Shown here: piece after piece, positions 36,355 to 45,714 of the stretch
Layout of the letters: every line of letters begins with the position of its first letter
Numbering within the stretch: position 1 is the first letter of the stretch
NCBI GenBank assembly: GCA_032719365.1
Contig: CM064875.1
Coordinates: 31,394,693 to 31,458,692 of the forward strand
Origin: Prinsepia uniflora
Lineage: Eukaryota > Streptophyta > Magnoliopsida > Rosales > Rosaceae
Reading direction: 5' to 3'
Length of the DNA stretch: 64,000 nucleotides
Position numbers and translations under genes: made by a program
Notes under the pieces: model-generated
What the model saw: the letters and a program-made list of their open reading frames with translations, nothing else
What the model was told of the DNA's origin: nothing
Database searches by the model: none

Positions 36355-36751
36355 TGTAACAACCCGACCCTTACTTATTTTGTAATTTCAGAAATTTAAT
36401 GTAAAAGGACCATTTTACCCCTAAAAAAGGGAGAATTGTTGACTTCTGACCCGAGACACTTTTTGGACTTTGATTGGGGACCGTTATGTAGATAGAGACG
36501 TCACGAGTCCGTTGACCGGCGGCACATCGAATTTGGACGTTCGACGGGAAGGTTATGGATCACAGAAACAAATTGACACTATTCATGATTCATGGGATTT
36601 CGAACACTTGGCAGATTTTGTCACGGTCCCATCGGTGCATTTCCCCATAGTTTTGGATCTGATTACGGCTCAACGCATCATCCTTCACCATTTCACTATC
36701 TCCTTCATTACTCTCTAAAACCGAAACAAACACAAACACCATAACCTCACC
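36355..36751 (+). mobile_element. LTR 5' part hosting copy B
   Basis: Begins TGTAACAACCCGACCC and has one U3 module (TAGATAGAGACGTCACGAGTCC...). It ends with the target sequence TCACC and continues at 45252. Confidence 0.8.
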
Positions 36752-37911
36752 TGTAACGACCCGTCCCAAATTCCATGATTAGATTAGTGACTAATCACGA
36801 TTAGTGAGGTTAATCGGTGATTAGTTAGGTTAAATCGGACGAACGATGCGGAATGACCGTTTTGCCCCTGATGGTGGCAAAACGTTGACTTTTCGATCGG
36901 GCGGTCAAAGGGACTTTGACCGATGACCGTGACGTAGTTGGTGACGTCACGAGTTCATAGACAGGTGGCACGTTCAATTCCGACGTTCGTAGAAGAAGTT
37001 ATGACGTTCGGAAGCCCAAGGGCATTTTGGTAATTTGGGTGAATAGGAGGTCAAAAGTTGACTTTTTGATCGGGAGGTCCGATGGCCGAGGGCCGAAGAC
37101 CGTTACGTAGATAAGGACGATACGAATCCGTAGACAGGCAGCACGTCAAATTCGGACGTTCGACGGCGAAGTTACGGCTCACGGCAGTTCCCGGTTACTA
37201 TTCACGATGGCACATTTTACGAGACAAAAAGTGCAGTTTGTCTTTAGTGGGACCAGTTGCTTTTTAGCAACCAATGGATGAGTGACAAGTGTCACTCATC
37301 CACTGGACAACACATTACATACATGCACTTCACCGTGCATTTTCATTTTCTTCGTTCAAACACAACCCACCCGATCTCACCATTTTCTCTCATTCCCGTG
37401 CAACCCAAACCCAGCCAACCATCACCCATGACCAGGCAGAGGACCAGGGAGATCGAGGGAGCCGAGGTGGCCGGCTTGGAGGCCTGAACCGCCGCCCACG
37501 GCGGCGAGAGGAGGAGAAACCCGAACGGGTACCCGGTTAGCCCACTTTGATCCATTTTTCCATTTTCGTTGTTATGGTTAGTTTTTAATGGTTTTAATGA
37601 GTCCATTAGGTTGCTAGGGACATTTTAGGAAGGTTTTGGTGGTGGTTGACGGCCGAGAAGCCGTGTAGACTGATCGGGAAAAATTGAACCGTGAGGTTCA
37701 AATTGGACCGGTCGGATTTCGTAGGTTTTAGGTTGTTTAGTTAATTAGGATTGATAGGAAATGAAGAAATAGGAATTTAGGAGTTGGAATGGAAGCAAAC
37801 GGACCGAAAATGAGGGAGAAGGAGACCTGGACCGGTTACGCCGGTCCAAGTTGCAGGAAAAACCGGACCGGACCGGTTCGGACCGGTCTGACCGATGTAG
37901 GGGATGACTGA

Positions 37912-38073
37912 TGACGTCATCCTGATGACGTCATCATGTCAGGGATGACGTCATCATGTCAGATCTGACAATGTCAGACTGACATGTCAGACAGTGGGCC
38001 AATGGGAGCGTGACACGTGTCACTGTCAGGGGCTGTCAGTGATGACGTCATGCTGACGTCAACGATGACGTCA
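37912..38073 (+). promoter_or_regulatory. Cluster of ACGT-core palindromes in the LTR (six TGACGTCA)
   Basis: TGACGTCA occurs at 37912, 37926, 37946, 38043, 38054 and 38066, and TGACACGTGTCA at 38011-38022. TGACGTCA is a consensus for plant bZIP (TGA/C-box) factors and CACGTG is the G-box core. Their density suggests an LTR enhancer. The 3' LTR has the same cluster with one site fewer (from about 44291). Confidence 0.7.
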
Positions 38074-38090
38074 GCAGGTACTGTAGCAGG

Positions 38091-38166
38091 CGCGTGAAGC
38101 CCACGCGCAGCCACTTCGGGCGGCGCGTGAAGCCCACGCGCAGCCACTTCGGGCGGCGCGTGAGGG
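38091..38166 (+). repeat. 33-bp direct duplication of a GC-rich palindromic block
   Basis: The unit CGCGTGAAGCCCACGCGCAG... is repeated at 38091-38123 and 38124-38156 with a third start at 38157. Each unit has arms GCGCGTG/CACGCGC. Single-copy versions exist in nearly every LTR here. Confidence 0.85.
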
Positions 38167-38467
38167 CGCGTGGCAGGGAATCTGGGGAAGGTTCCAACAT
38201 ACGAAATCTTCTATTCGATGTAACGAACATTTTGAGACTGGTTTCGTGTCCATCGGACACCGTCTCGATATGTTTCGGGGCATCGGAAGGTTTAGGTTCG
38301 GGATTAAAAATAGTTAAAAATACGGGAAAATTACGGGGTTTTGGTAGGAGGTTAATTAAGTAGTTAGTAACCTTCTATTACGATTTGGACAGGTTTGGGA
38401 GTCCCGGTGACGGTGATCGGCTCGGGGAGCCGTATGACACGCAAATCGAGGCGGCAGCTCGGACGGT

Positions 38468-39544
38468 CTGTGAGTGGACCTTGTTTTCTAAATTGGTGCT
38501 TGCATAAATGTTTATTATATGTTTTATTACTTGTTTGATGATGCCATGGGTGCATTTGTATGTGGTTACGTATAAGCACGTATTTCGAGGTTTCGGCCTT
38601 ATACGGTGCTTATACGGGTCTGTATGTCTTTATTGATTTAAATGAACTGGATTTGGATTTCAAAAGGATAAACTCGGGTATGAGACCCATTCGGTTTTGT
38701 CTCGGGCATATGACCTCAGATATCGGGCACGGTCCCCAACTGATGTCCTATGTTCGGGCACGAGACCCCGTCACTTTACGGTTTATGATTTCAGGTCAGG
38801 GAACCTTAAATGGAGTCCCAGGTTCATGACGGTTTATGGGAACCGGCATGAACCCTTGTTATGGTATTATGGTTCATGACAGTTTATGGGAACCGGCATG
38901 AACCCTTGTTGTTTATTACGGTACATGACGGTTTATGGGAACCGGCATGTTACCTGATTATGGGTATTATGGATTCATGACGGTTCAGGGGAACCGGTCA
39001 TGAATGTTTATGTTATGTATATATATGTTCGTCTACCTTCCTTTACATGTTCTACTATCTCCTCCGGGGAGGGTCGTTGGCCTGGGTGGACCCCGGAGTA
39101 GTCACGGAGCACCGACTGAGTGGAGTCACCCCCCAGTTGGGTTCCTTACTCTCAGGAAGGCTATGGTTACTATTACCTCGGGTAGGGTCAGTGGTCTGCG
39201 GACATTGACCTTGACTTTGAGATGACTCGGATTGAGACCCGGGTAGCGCGCGCGTGGCTTTGGATACCGTGACAGGATTGGTTGTGTGACTTATATATAT
39301 GTATGTGATGGATATATGATATATGATATGTGGTGTGTACATGTGTGCACAGGATTTGGGCAGTGGCCCATATGGTCGTTTTTATTGTGGTCCTTTCGAC
39401 CTTAGTTTATATCTGCTTTGGGCTTAGTCCCACATATGGTTGTTTTGGATAAATGGTTTTCGAATGCATGCATGCTTTTAGTGGAGGGTACAAATGTCTT
39501 CCTTATTAAATGTTTTTATAACTCTTTGTTTTGTCCACTCACAG
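38468..39544 (+). repeat. Hairpin cassette bounded by a 12-bp inverted pair
   Basis: Left arm CTGTGAGTGGAC at 38468-38479, right arm GTCCACTCACAG at 39533-39544, perfect complement. Between them, 38660-39000 holds nested palindromes such as GGTTCATG...CATGAACC (38821-38854, with an inner CGGTT/AACCG) repeated about every 50-60 bp, and GGGT..ACCC or GGGC..GCCC units. The same layout is present in the other LTRs with different hairpin sequence. Confidence 0.8.
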
Positions 39545-39677
39545 TTTTTAATGTTTTGACTGCCCTTCAGGTTGACATCGGATGTGGACTGTAGTAGAGA
39601 TCGAGATATCACAAGCCTCCTCCGGATCCTGGCGTACTCTGATAGCCCGGGAGGGAAAAAGTCGGAAATATCCCTTG

Positions 39678-39734
39678 TCTGACACTTCGTGTCAGACGGG
39701 AGCAGGGTCATCCCGCACTAATCCCGGGGGGATT
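39678..39734 (+). terminator. Two consecutive hairpins near the LTR 3' end
   Basis: TCTGACAC-TTC-GTGTCAGA (39678-39696) is followed by GGGAGCAGG and then AATCCC-GGG-GGGATT (39720-39734), 16 bp before the LTR end and 19 before the primer site. Type is uncertain: it could be U5 leader RNA structure, a dimer or packaging signal, or a 3'-end-forming element. Confidence 0.6.
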
Positions 39735-39753
39735 GGGATGGGTCCTGTCAACG

Positions 39754-39765
39754 TGGTATCAGAGC
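39754..39765 (+). other. Primer binding site of copy B, tRNA-iMet
   Basis: TGGTATCAGAGC, three bases after the LTR. A partial copy, TATCAGAGC, follows at 39788-39796. Confidence 0.95.
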
Positions 39766-42700
39766 ATAGGATTGCTCGTAGGATGCTTATCAGAGCGGGG
39801 TTGTCTCTATTCGAGCAACCGCGGAGCTCTTGGAGTATGTATGCTGGTCGAGGATGTGATATCTCATTGGGCTGTAGTCCGTGGTCAACCTGATTGTCGG
39901 GGTGCCGGTACGATAGTTAGCAGGATTGGCAAGCCTTGGTTCGGCACTCGATGCCGGGGTTGCCATGGTTCTGTCAGGGTTGGCAGTGTGGAACCCTACG
40001 GAAGGCTTAACGTAGTATTACGTTAGAGTTTTGGATCGTGAGACGGTTAGTTGGGATCATCTTCACGATGTCGTAGGATCGATTCCGACGACTGGTTAGG
40101 AGTGTGACCATTAGATGGTCAGATTATGTTGAGTTAAATAGATTTACTGCAGTTGGCAGTTAGCAACCGGATTCGAGGAATCCGAGTTGGATTGTTGGTA
40201 GGATTGGATTGACGTCTTTATGATGTCGGACCGCAGGGTCGGTCAGATTGTTGATTTTACTGCTTTTCGCAGGTGGGTTCAGGGGAACTCTAGGTGTGAT
40301 CGTGGAACCCTACCGTATGTGTATGGTTCGGAAATGGGAGTTGACTGGTGGTTTGACTTGGACGACTATTCGGATTTGGATTCGTTAGTCGGTCTAGTCA
40401 TGTCAGCTTGTATTGGGACTGCACTTCGCAGTCAGGGTTGTACGTATCGGTTAGACCGAGTTGGTTGTCGTGCTACTTCTGTTGTGGGTTAGTGCAACTA
40501 AGGTCGTGGATGACCTGGTAGACGACAATGGTTTAGTCAAGTTACGACAGGATAGAGATTGTTGGACAAGTTACCAGGGTTGGTACTTATCGATGGAATC
40601 CCTGAGTGGGATACAGAGTAGTTGGTACGGGCGATTGATTCCGTTGGATACGGAGTCTGGATATAGCGATGTCTGGTAGTTAGGTCTGCACGAGTGCGGG
40701 GCAGGCGCTACTACCGAGAGTGGGTATAGTTACGATTGTTGGGGATCGGGGACGTTCGGGGAACGTTTTCCTTTTCTCGCATGAGTTGTCAGGGTGACTG
40801 TACCCAGAGTTGTCAGGTACGAGGGAGACAGAGTTTCTCCTATACGAGCAGAGGTACGCGATCGTCGCTTGGTATGAGCGGAGATCCAGGGTGTCAGTTT
40901 TGCACACGGTGTGCTAGCGTCAGTACTGATGCTAGTGAGGATGCTTGTGTGCTGATGCTGACAGGTGGTAGTGATGGTGCTGGCACTCGTGCTAGTGCTA
41001 ATGCTGGTGTCGGTGCGGGTGATTGTGATGGCGGTGAGTCACGAGTCGGGATGTGGCTCTGACGAGATGGGCATATGTTCGGTATCTGTGGTTCCAGAGT
41101 GGACCTCAGATAAGGTTAAGGTGGTTAAGGGACACGTGGTTGATGTCCGGGTATGTTGTTTCCAATCTTGTTGGAACTTCGGAATCGCGGGAGTTTGCGA
41201 TTGAGGTGACGAGAGGAATACGGGTTTTCCGCATTGGTATCGGGTATTTCGACGTCATTTTGGGTGACTTCTCAGATTCTACCATGAATGATGATGGTAG
41301 ATGACGTTGATGATATAGATGTTGTTGGTTGCCACTAGTACACTGATCGTGTATTGGTTGGTGGACCCGGGATCTGTTCTGAATCATCAGGAGGAGATGA
41401 GTATATCGAAGTTAGGTGACTGAGATTCCTCATTCTCTACTTGGTGGCAGACGATGTCAGGTTACCTGACATGGTGAGTGCATCGAGTGTTGTTTGCATT
41501 CACGTAGGATGGATTATTCGATCATTCTTGATTTTTCCTCGGTGGAATGACAAGGATCGATACGAGGTAATCAGTGGTAACCCACAGTCTCGGCGTGTCT
41601 CGTCGTTGACTAATCTGTTTAGATGTGGGGAATGGTTGAGGACTTTGGACGTCGTGACGATCGGGGATCGTGACGTCTATGGTCGGTTGACGTAGTGTTG
41701 GATCTGGATTGTGATTTGGATGTCCAGATAGGTGGAGCGTTTATTACTCTTACTTAGATGTTGAGTGAAGCATGATGGGACTGAACTTCTTTTCGAGGTA
41801 AATCCCATATGGCTTATTACTCGCCTGAGTAGTTGTCCGATGAGTAGGTGTCTGACGAGGCCGGATTTTGTCTGACCTAGTGTTGTGTTGATGTTGGAAT
41901 TGACTTCCCTATGAAGTCAATCGTTGGTAATAGGGTAATCGGTTTAGCGGGTAACCGATAGGTTTGGTTTTGGTACGTCTCGGTAGACGTGAACGATATT
42001 TCAGGTTTTGGAATCAGATTTCTGGATGACGATTCAGGATTTGATTTTGGAACTTGAAAGAGGATTTCTGTATTTGGGTTTTGGAATCGGATTCTGGGTG
42101 ACGATTCAGGATTTGATTCTAGAGCTTGACTATAGATTTTCTTTTATGGATTTGGGTTCGGAATGGTTATTCCTAATACTAGTTTACGGAATGATGATTT
42201 CGGATTTGAATTTGGACATGATTATGGATATGATTTCTGGGTTTAGATTCGGGATTTCTTACGAAATTGCGGATTCGGATTCGGATTTGGAAATAGATAA
42301 TGGGTTGGAGTTTCGATTTGTCTAGATCGGACAGATGGACTCCATAATTGAAACGTGATTGACTACAACCTAGGTGGTTGTAGGCTGATTGATGGGTAGT
42401 TATATGTACCTTGTTCATTGTTCGAGGTACGACGCGGGGCAGACTTGGGATGTCTGGTGACGGTATATAGGTTATACCAGTGGTACGTTGGAGAGCGTGT
42501 TGGTAGTCAGCATGGTTCCGATACCATTGGAGTAGTCGGGGTCGTGGACTGGACGTTGGATACTGTGCATTGGGTCATGGTATTTCTGATGGGTCTAGTT
42601 ACACACAGATTGAGTGAAAGGCTGTGTGGGTAAGTGTTTACTCCTGGTTGGGTCCGTTGGTGGTTAGTGTAACCACGAGTGTGTGTCATATCAGTTTGCG

Positions 42701-43121
42701 ACTAACAACTGTCAAGTACTGACAGTTTGTAGGAGGTGTCAGCGTGGATCATGGTGTGAGGTCTGATGACTCCCAGTGGGAGCAGACGTCAGGATAGTTA
42801 GTGGTTGAGCAAGGAACCGTCTAGTTGGTTGTGTCAGCGAAACGGTAGATCTGACAAGTGGGATCAGTTCGGAGCGTACGACTTCTGTCATTCGACGTGG
42901 TCGAATGTAGTCGATATGACGAGAGCGTTAGTGGTACGTCTAGTTACAAATGAGGTTTATGTTGACTAGTGGGTGTACTAGTGTACACGTGTTTTGCGGT
43001 CGATTCTACTTTCCACGAGGTGGTTGTGGAATCAGGATAGTGGAGTTTCAAGAACGAAACTAATTAAGGAAGGAAGAACGGTTAGATTAGGTCGGTTGGA
43101 ATTTCGGGGACGAAATTAATT
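39766..43121 (+). mobile_element. Internal domain of copy B, non-coding
   Basis: About 3.36 kb with no retroelement protein motif. It has a degenerate GCTAGTGCTGGTGCT-type tract at 40915-41040 and a GATTCGGATT-rich stretch at 42008-42325. The latter gives a 105-codon frame that is also open in copy C and broken in copy A. Other frames (39733-40026, 40220-40492, 40736-41062) have no recognisable domain. Confidence 0.85.
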
Positions 43122-43134
43122 AAGGAGGGAAGGT
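43122..43134 (+). other. Polypurine tract of copy B
   Basis: AAGGAGGGAAGGT directly before the 3' LTR. A similar AAGGAAGGAAGAACGG block about 62 bp upstream (43066-43081) makes a duplicated PPT region. Confidence 0.85.
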
Positions 43135-45246
43135 TGTAACGACCCGTCCCAAATTCCATGATTAGATTAGTGACTAATCACGATTAGTGAGGTTAATCGG
43201 TGATTAGTTAGGTTAAATCGGACGAACGATGCGGAATGACCGTTTTGCCCCTGATGGTGGCAAAACGTTGACTTTTCGATCGGGCGGTCAAAGGGACTTT
43301 GACCGATGACCGTGAAGTAGTTGGTGACGTCACGAGTTCATAGACAGGTGGCACGTTCAATTCCGACGTTCGTAGAAGAAGTTATGACGTTCGGAAGCCC
43401 AAGGGCATTTTGGTAATTTGGGTGAATAGGAGGTCAAAAGTTGACTTTTTGATCGGGAGGTCCGATGGCCGAGGGCCGAAGACCGTTACGTAGATAAGGA
43501 CGATACGAATCCGTAGACAGGCGGCACGTCGAATTCGGACGTTCGACGGCGAAGTTAAGGTTCACGGCAGTTCCCGGTTACTATTCACGACGGCACGTTT
43601 TACGAGACAAAAAGTGCAGTTTGTCTTTAGTGGGACCAGTTGCTTTTTAGCAACCAATGAATGAGTGACAAGTGTCACTCATCCACAGGACAACACATTA
43701 CATACATGCACTTCACCGTGCATTTTCATTTTCTTCGTTCAAACACAACCCACCCGATCTCACCATTTTCTCTCATTCCCGTGCAACCCAAACCCAGCCA
43801 ACCATCACCCATGACCAGGCAGAGGACCAGGGAGATCGAGGGAGCCGAGGTGGCCGGCTTGGAGGCCTGAACCGCCGCCCACGGCGGCGAGAGGAGGAGA
43901 AACCCGAACGTGTACCCGGTTAGCCCATTTTGATCCATTTTTCCATTTTCGTTGTTATGGTTAGTTTTTAATGGTTTTAATGAGTCCATTAGGTTGCTAG
44001 GGACATTTTAGGAAGGTTTTGGTGGTGGTTGACGGCCGAGAAGCCGTGTAGACTGATCGGGAAAAATTGAACCGTGAGGTTCAAATTGGACTGGTCGGAT
44101 TTCGTAGGTTTTAGGTTGTTTAGTTAATTAGGATTGATAGGAAATGAAGAAATAGGAATTTAGGAGTTGGAATGGAAGCAAACGGACCGAAAATGAGGGA
44201 GAAGGAGACCTGGACCGGTTACGCCGGTCCAAGTTGCAGGAAAAACCGGACCGGACCGGTTCGGACCGGTCTGACCGATGTAGGGTATGACTGATGACGT
44301 CATCATGTCAGGGATGACGTCATCATGTCAGATCTGACAATGTCAGACTGACATGTCAGACAGTGGGCCAATGGGAGCGTGACACGTGTCACTGTCAGGG
44401 GCTGTCAGTGATGACGTCATGCTGACGTCAGCGATGACGTCAACAGGTACTGTAGCAGGCGCGTGAAGCCCACGCGCAGCCACTTCGGGCGGCGCGTGAG
44501 GGTTTATGTTATGTATATATATGTTCGTCTACCTTCCTTTACATGTTCTACTATCTCCTCCGGGGAGGGTCGTTGGCCTGGGTGGACCCCGGAGTAGTCA
44601 CGGAGCACCGACTGAGTGGAGTCACCCCCTAGTTGGGTTCCTTACTCTCAGGAAGGCTATGGTTACTATTACCTCGGGTAGGGTCAGTGGTCTGCGGACA
44701 TTGACCTTGACTTTGAGATGACTCGGATTGAGACCCGGGTAGCGCGCGCGTGGCTTTGGATACCGTGACAGGATTGGTTGTGTGACTTATATATATGTAT
44801 GTGATGGATATATGATATATGATATGTGGTGTGTACAGGTGTGCACAGGATTTGGGCAGTGGCCCGTATGGTCGTTTTTATTGTGGTCCTTTCGACCTTA
44901 GTTTATATCTGCTTTGGGCTTAGTCCCACATATGGTTGTTTTGGATAAATGGTTTTCGAATGCATGCATGCTTTTAGTGGAGGGTACAAATGTCTTCCTT
45001 ATTAAATGTTTTTATAACTCTTTGTTTTGTCCACTCACAGTTTTTAATGTTTTGACTGCCCTTCAGGTTGACATCGGATGTGGACTGTAGTAGAGATCGA
45101 GATATCACATGCCTCATCCGGATCCTGGCGTACTCTAATAGCCCGGGAGGGCAAAGGTCGGAAATATCCATTGTCTGACACTTCGTGTCAGACGGGAGCA
45201 GGGTCATCCCGCACTAATCCCGGGGGGATTGGGATGGGTCCTGTCA
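43135..45246 (+). mobile_element. 3' LTR of copy B with an ~840-bp deletion
   Basis: Collinear with the 5' LTR except that sequence equivalent to about 38165-39004 is missing (junction near 44503). One CGCGTG unit and one TGACGTCA repeat are also missing. The deletion removes the left arm of the inverted pair and the whole hairpin array; the right arm survives at 45029-45040. The terminal hairpins and end GGGTCCTGTCA are intact. Confidence 0.95.
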
Positions 45247-45251
45247 TCACC

Positions 45252-45714
45252 TCTATTTCTTCGTCATCTCATTCCTTCATCAGCTGACGTCATCACCTGT
45301 CAGACTGTCAGGCTAGGTGACCCATAAGGAGAGTGACACGTGTCATATGTCAGTGCCGAGTCAGCACTGACATATAAGTGATCTGGTCCAATCAGAGAAT
45401 GCCATGTGTCACTGACATGTCAGTGATGTCAATGACGTGTACCAAATGGATGCTAACACATGGCACCTGTCAAGTCTGACATGTGTTAGACCTGACACTG
45501 TCAGATGACATCAGCGTTAACTTTTTGGTCAACATTGACTTTGAATTTGACCCGCGTGTGGGAGTGAATCCCAAGGTGGGATCGATACTATTGAAAAGGT
45601 TTCGAAGATTCGGATCCAGTGGTGGTGGTTTTGGGTCGATTGGAGATCGATTTATATGTCAAATTCGGGTTGAAAGCCTCAAGAAGCATGTTCGGGATCA
45701 GGTCCTGGGCTGGG
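45252..45714 (+). mobile_element. Continuation of the LTR hosting copy B
   Basis: Resumes after the TSD of copy B. It contains TGACGTCA (about 45283), TGACACGTGTCA (about 45332) and many TGTCAGTG words. It ends where copy C begins. Confidence 0.7.

Larger units (their letters stand above)
36752..39750 (+). mobile_element. 5' LTR of copy B
   Basis: Starts TGTAACGACCCGTCCCA and ends GGGTCCTGTCA. In order: two U3 modules (about 36893-37018 and 37071-37192), GGACCGG-rich tract (37830-37890), ACGT-core palindrome cluster (37912-38073), duplicated CGCGTG block (38091-38166), most conserved block (38190-38345). Then the hairpin cassette between CTGTGAGTGGAC (38468-38479) and GTCCACTCACAG (39533-39544), the CCCTTCAGGTTG word, and two terminal hairpins. 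Confidence 0.95.
36752..45246 (+). mobile_element. LARD-like non-autonomous element, copy B (reference copy), TSD TCACC
   Basis: The complete plus-strand element of 8495 bp is flanked by TCACC (36747-36751 and 45247-45251). It has a 5' LTR of 2999 bp, an iMet primer site, a 3384-bp internal domain, a PPT and a 3' LTR of 2112 bp (deleted internally). No frame shows the gag CCHC, DSGA protease, RT YxDD, RNase H or integrase motifs. The sequence just before the 3' LTR (TTTCGGGGACGAAATTAATT then AAGGAGGGAAGGT) is the typical end of Tekay/Del chromoviruses, so the family probably derives from one. LTR-LTR differences are about 1% by eye. Confidence 0.95.

Noticed and set aside
37257..37606. Overlapping frames repeated at 43661-43989 as a duplicated gene pair
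   Set aside because: Both are in the U3 regions of the two LTRs of copy B, so they are duplicates by retrotransposition and show no domain.
39733..40026. 97-codon frame at the start of the copy B interior as a gag remnant
   Set aside because: It begins within the LTR and has no capsid helix pattern, zinc knuckle or similarity to the gag remnants at 4226-4907 or 55042-55440.
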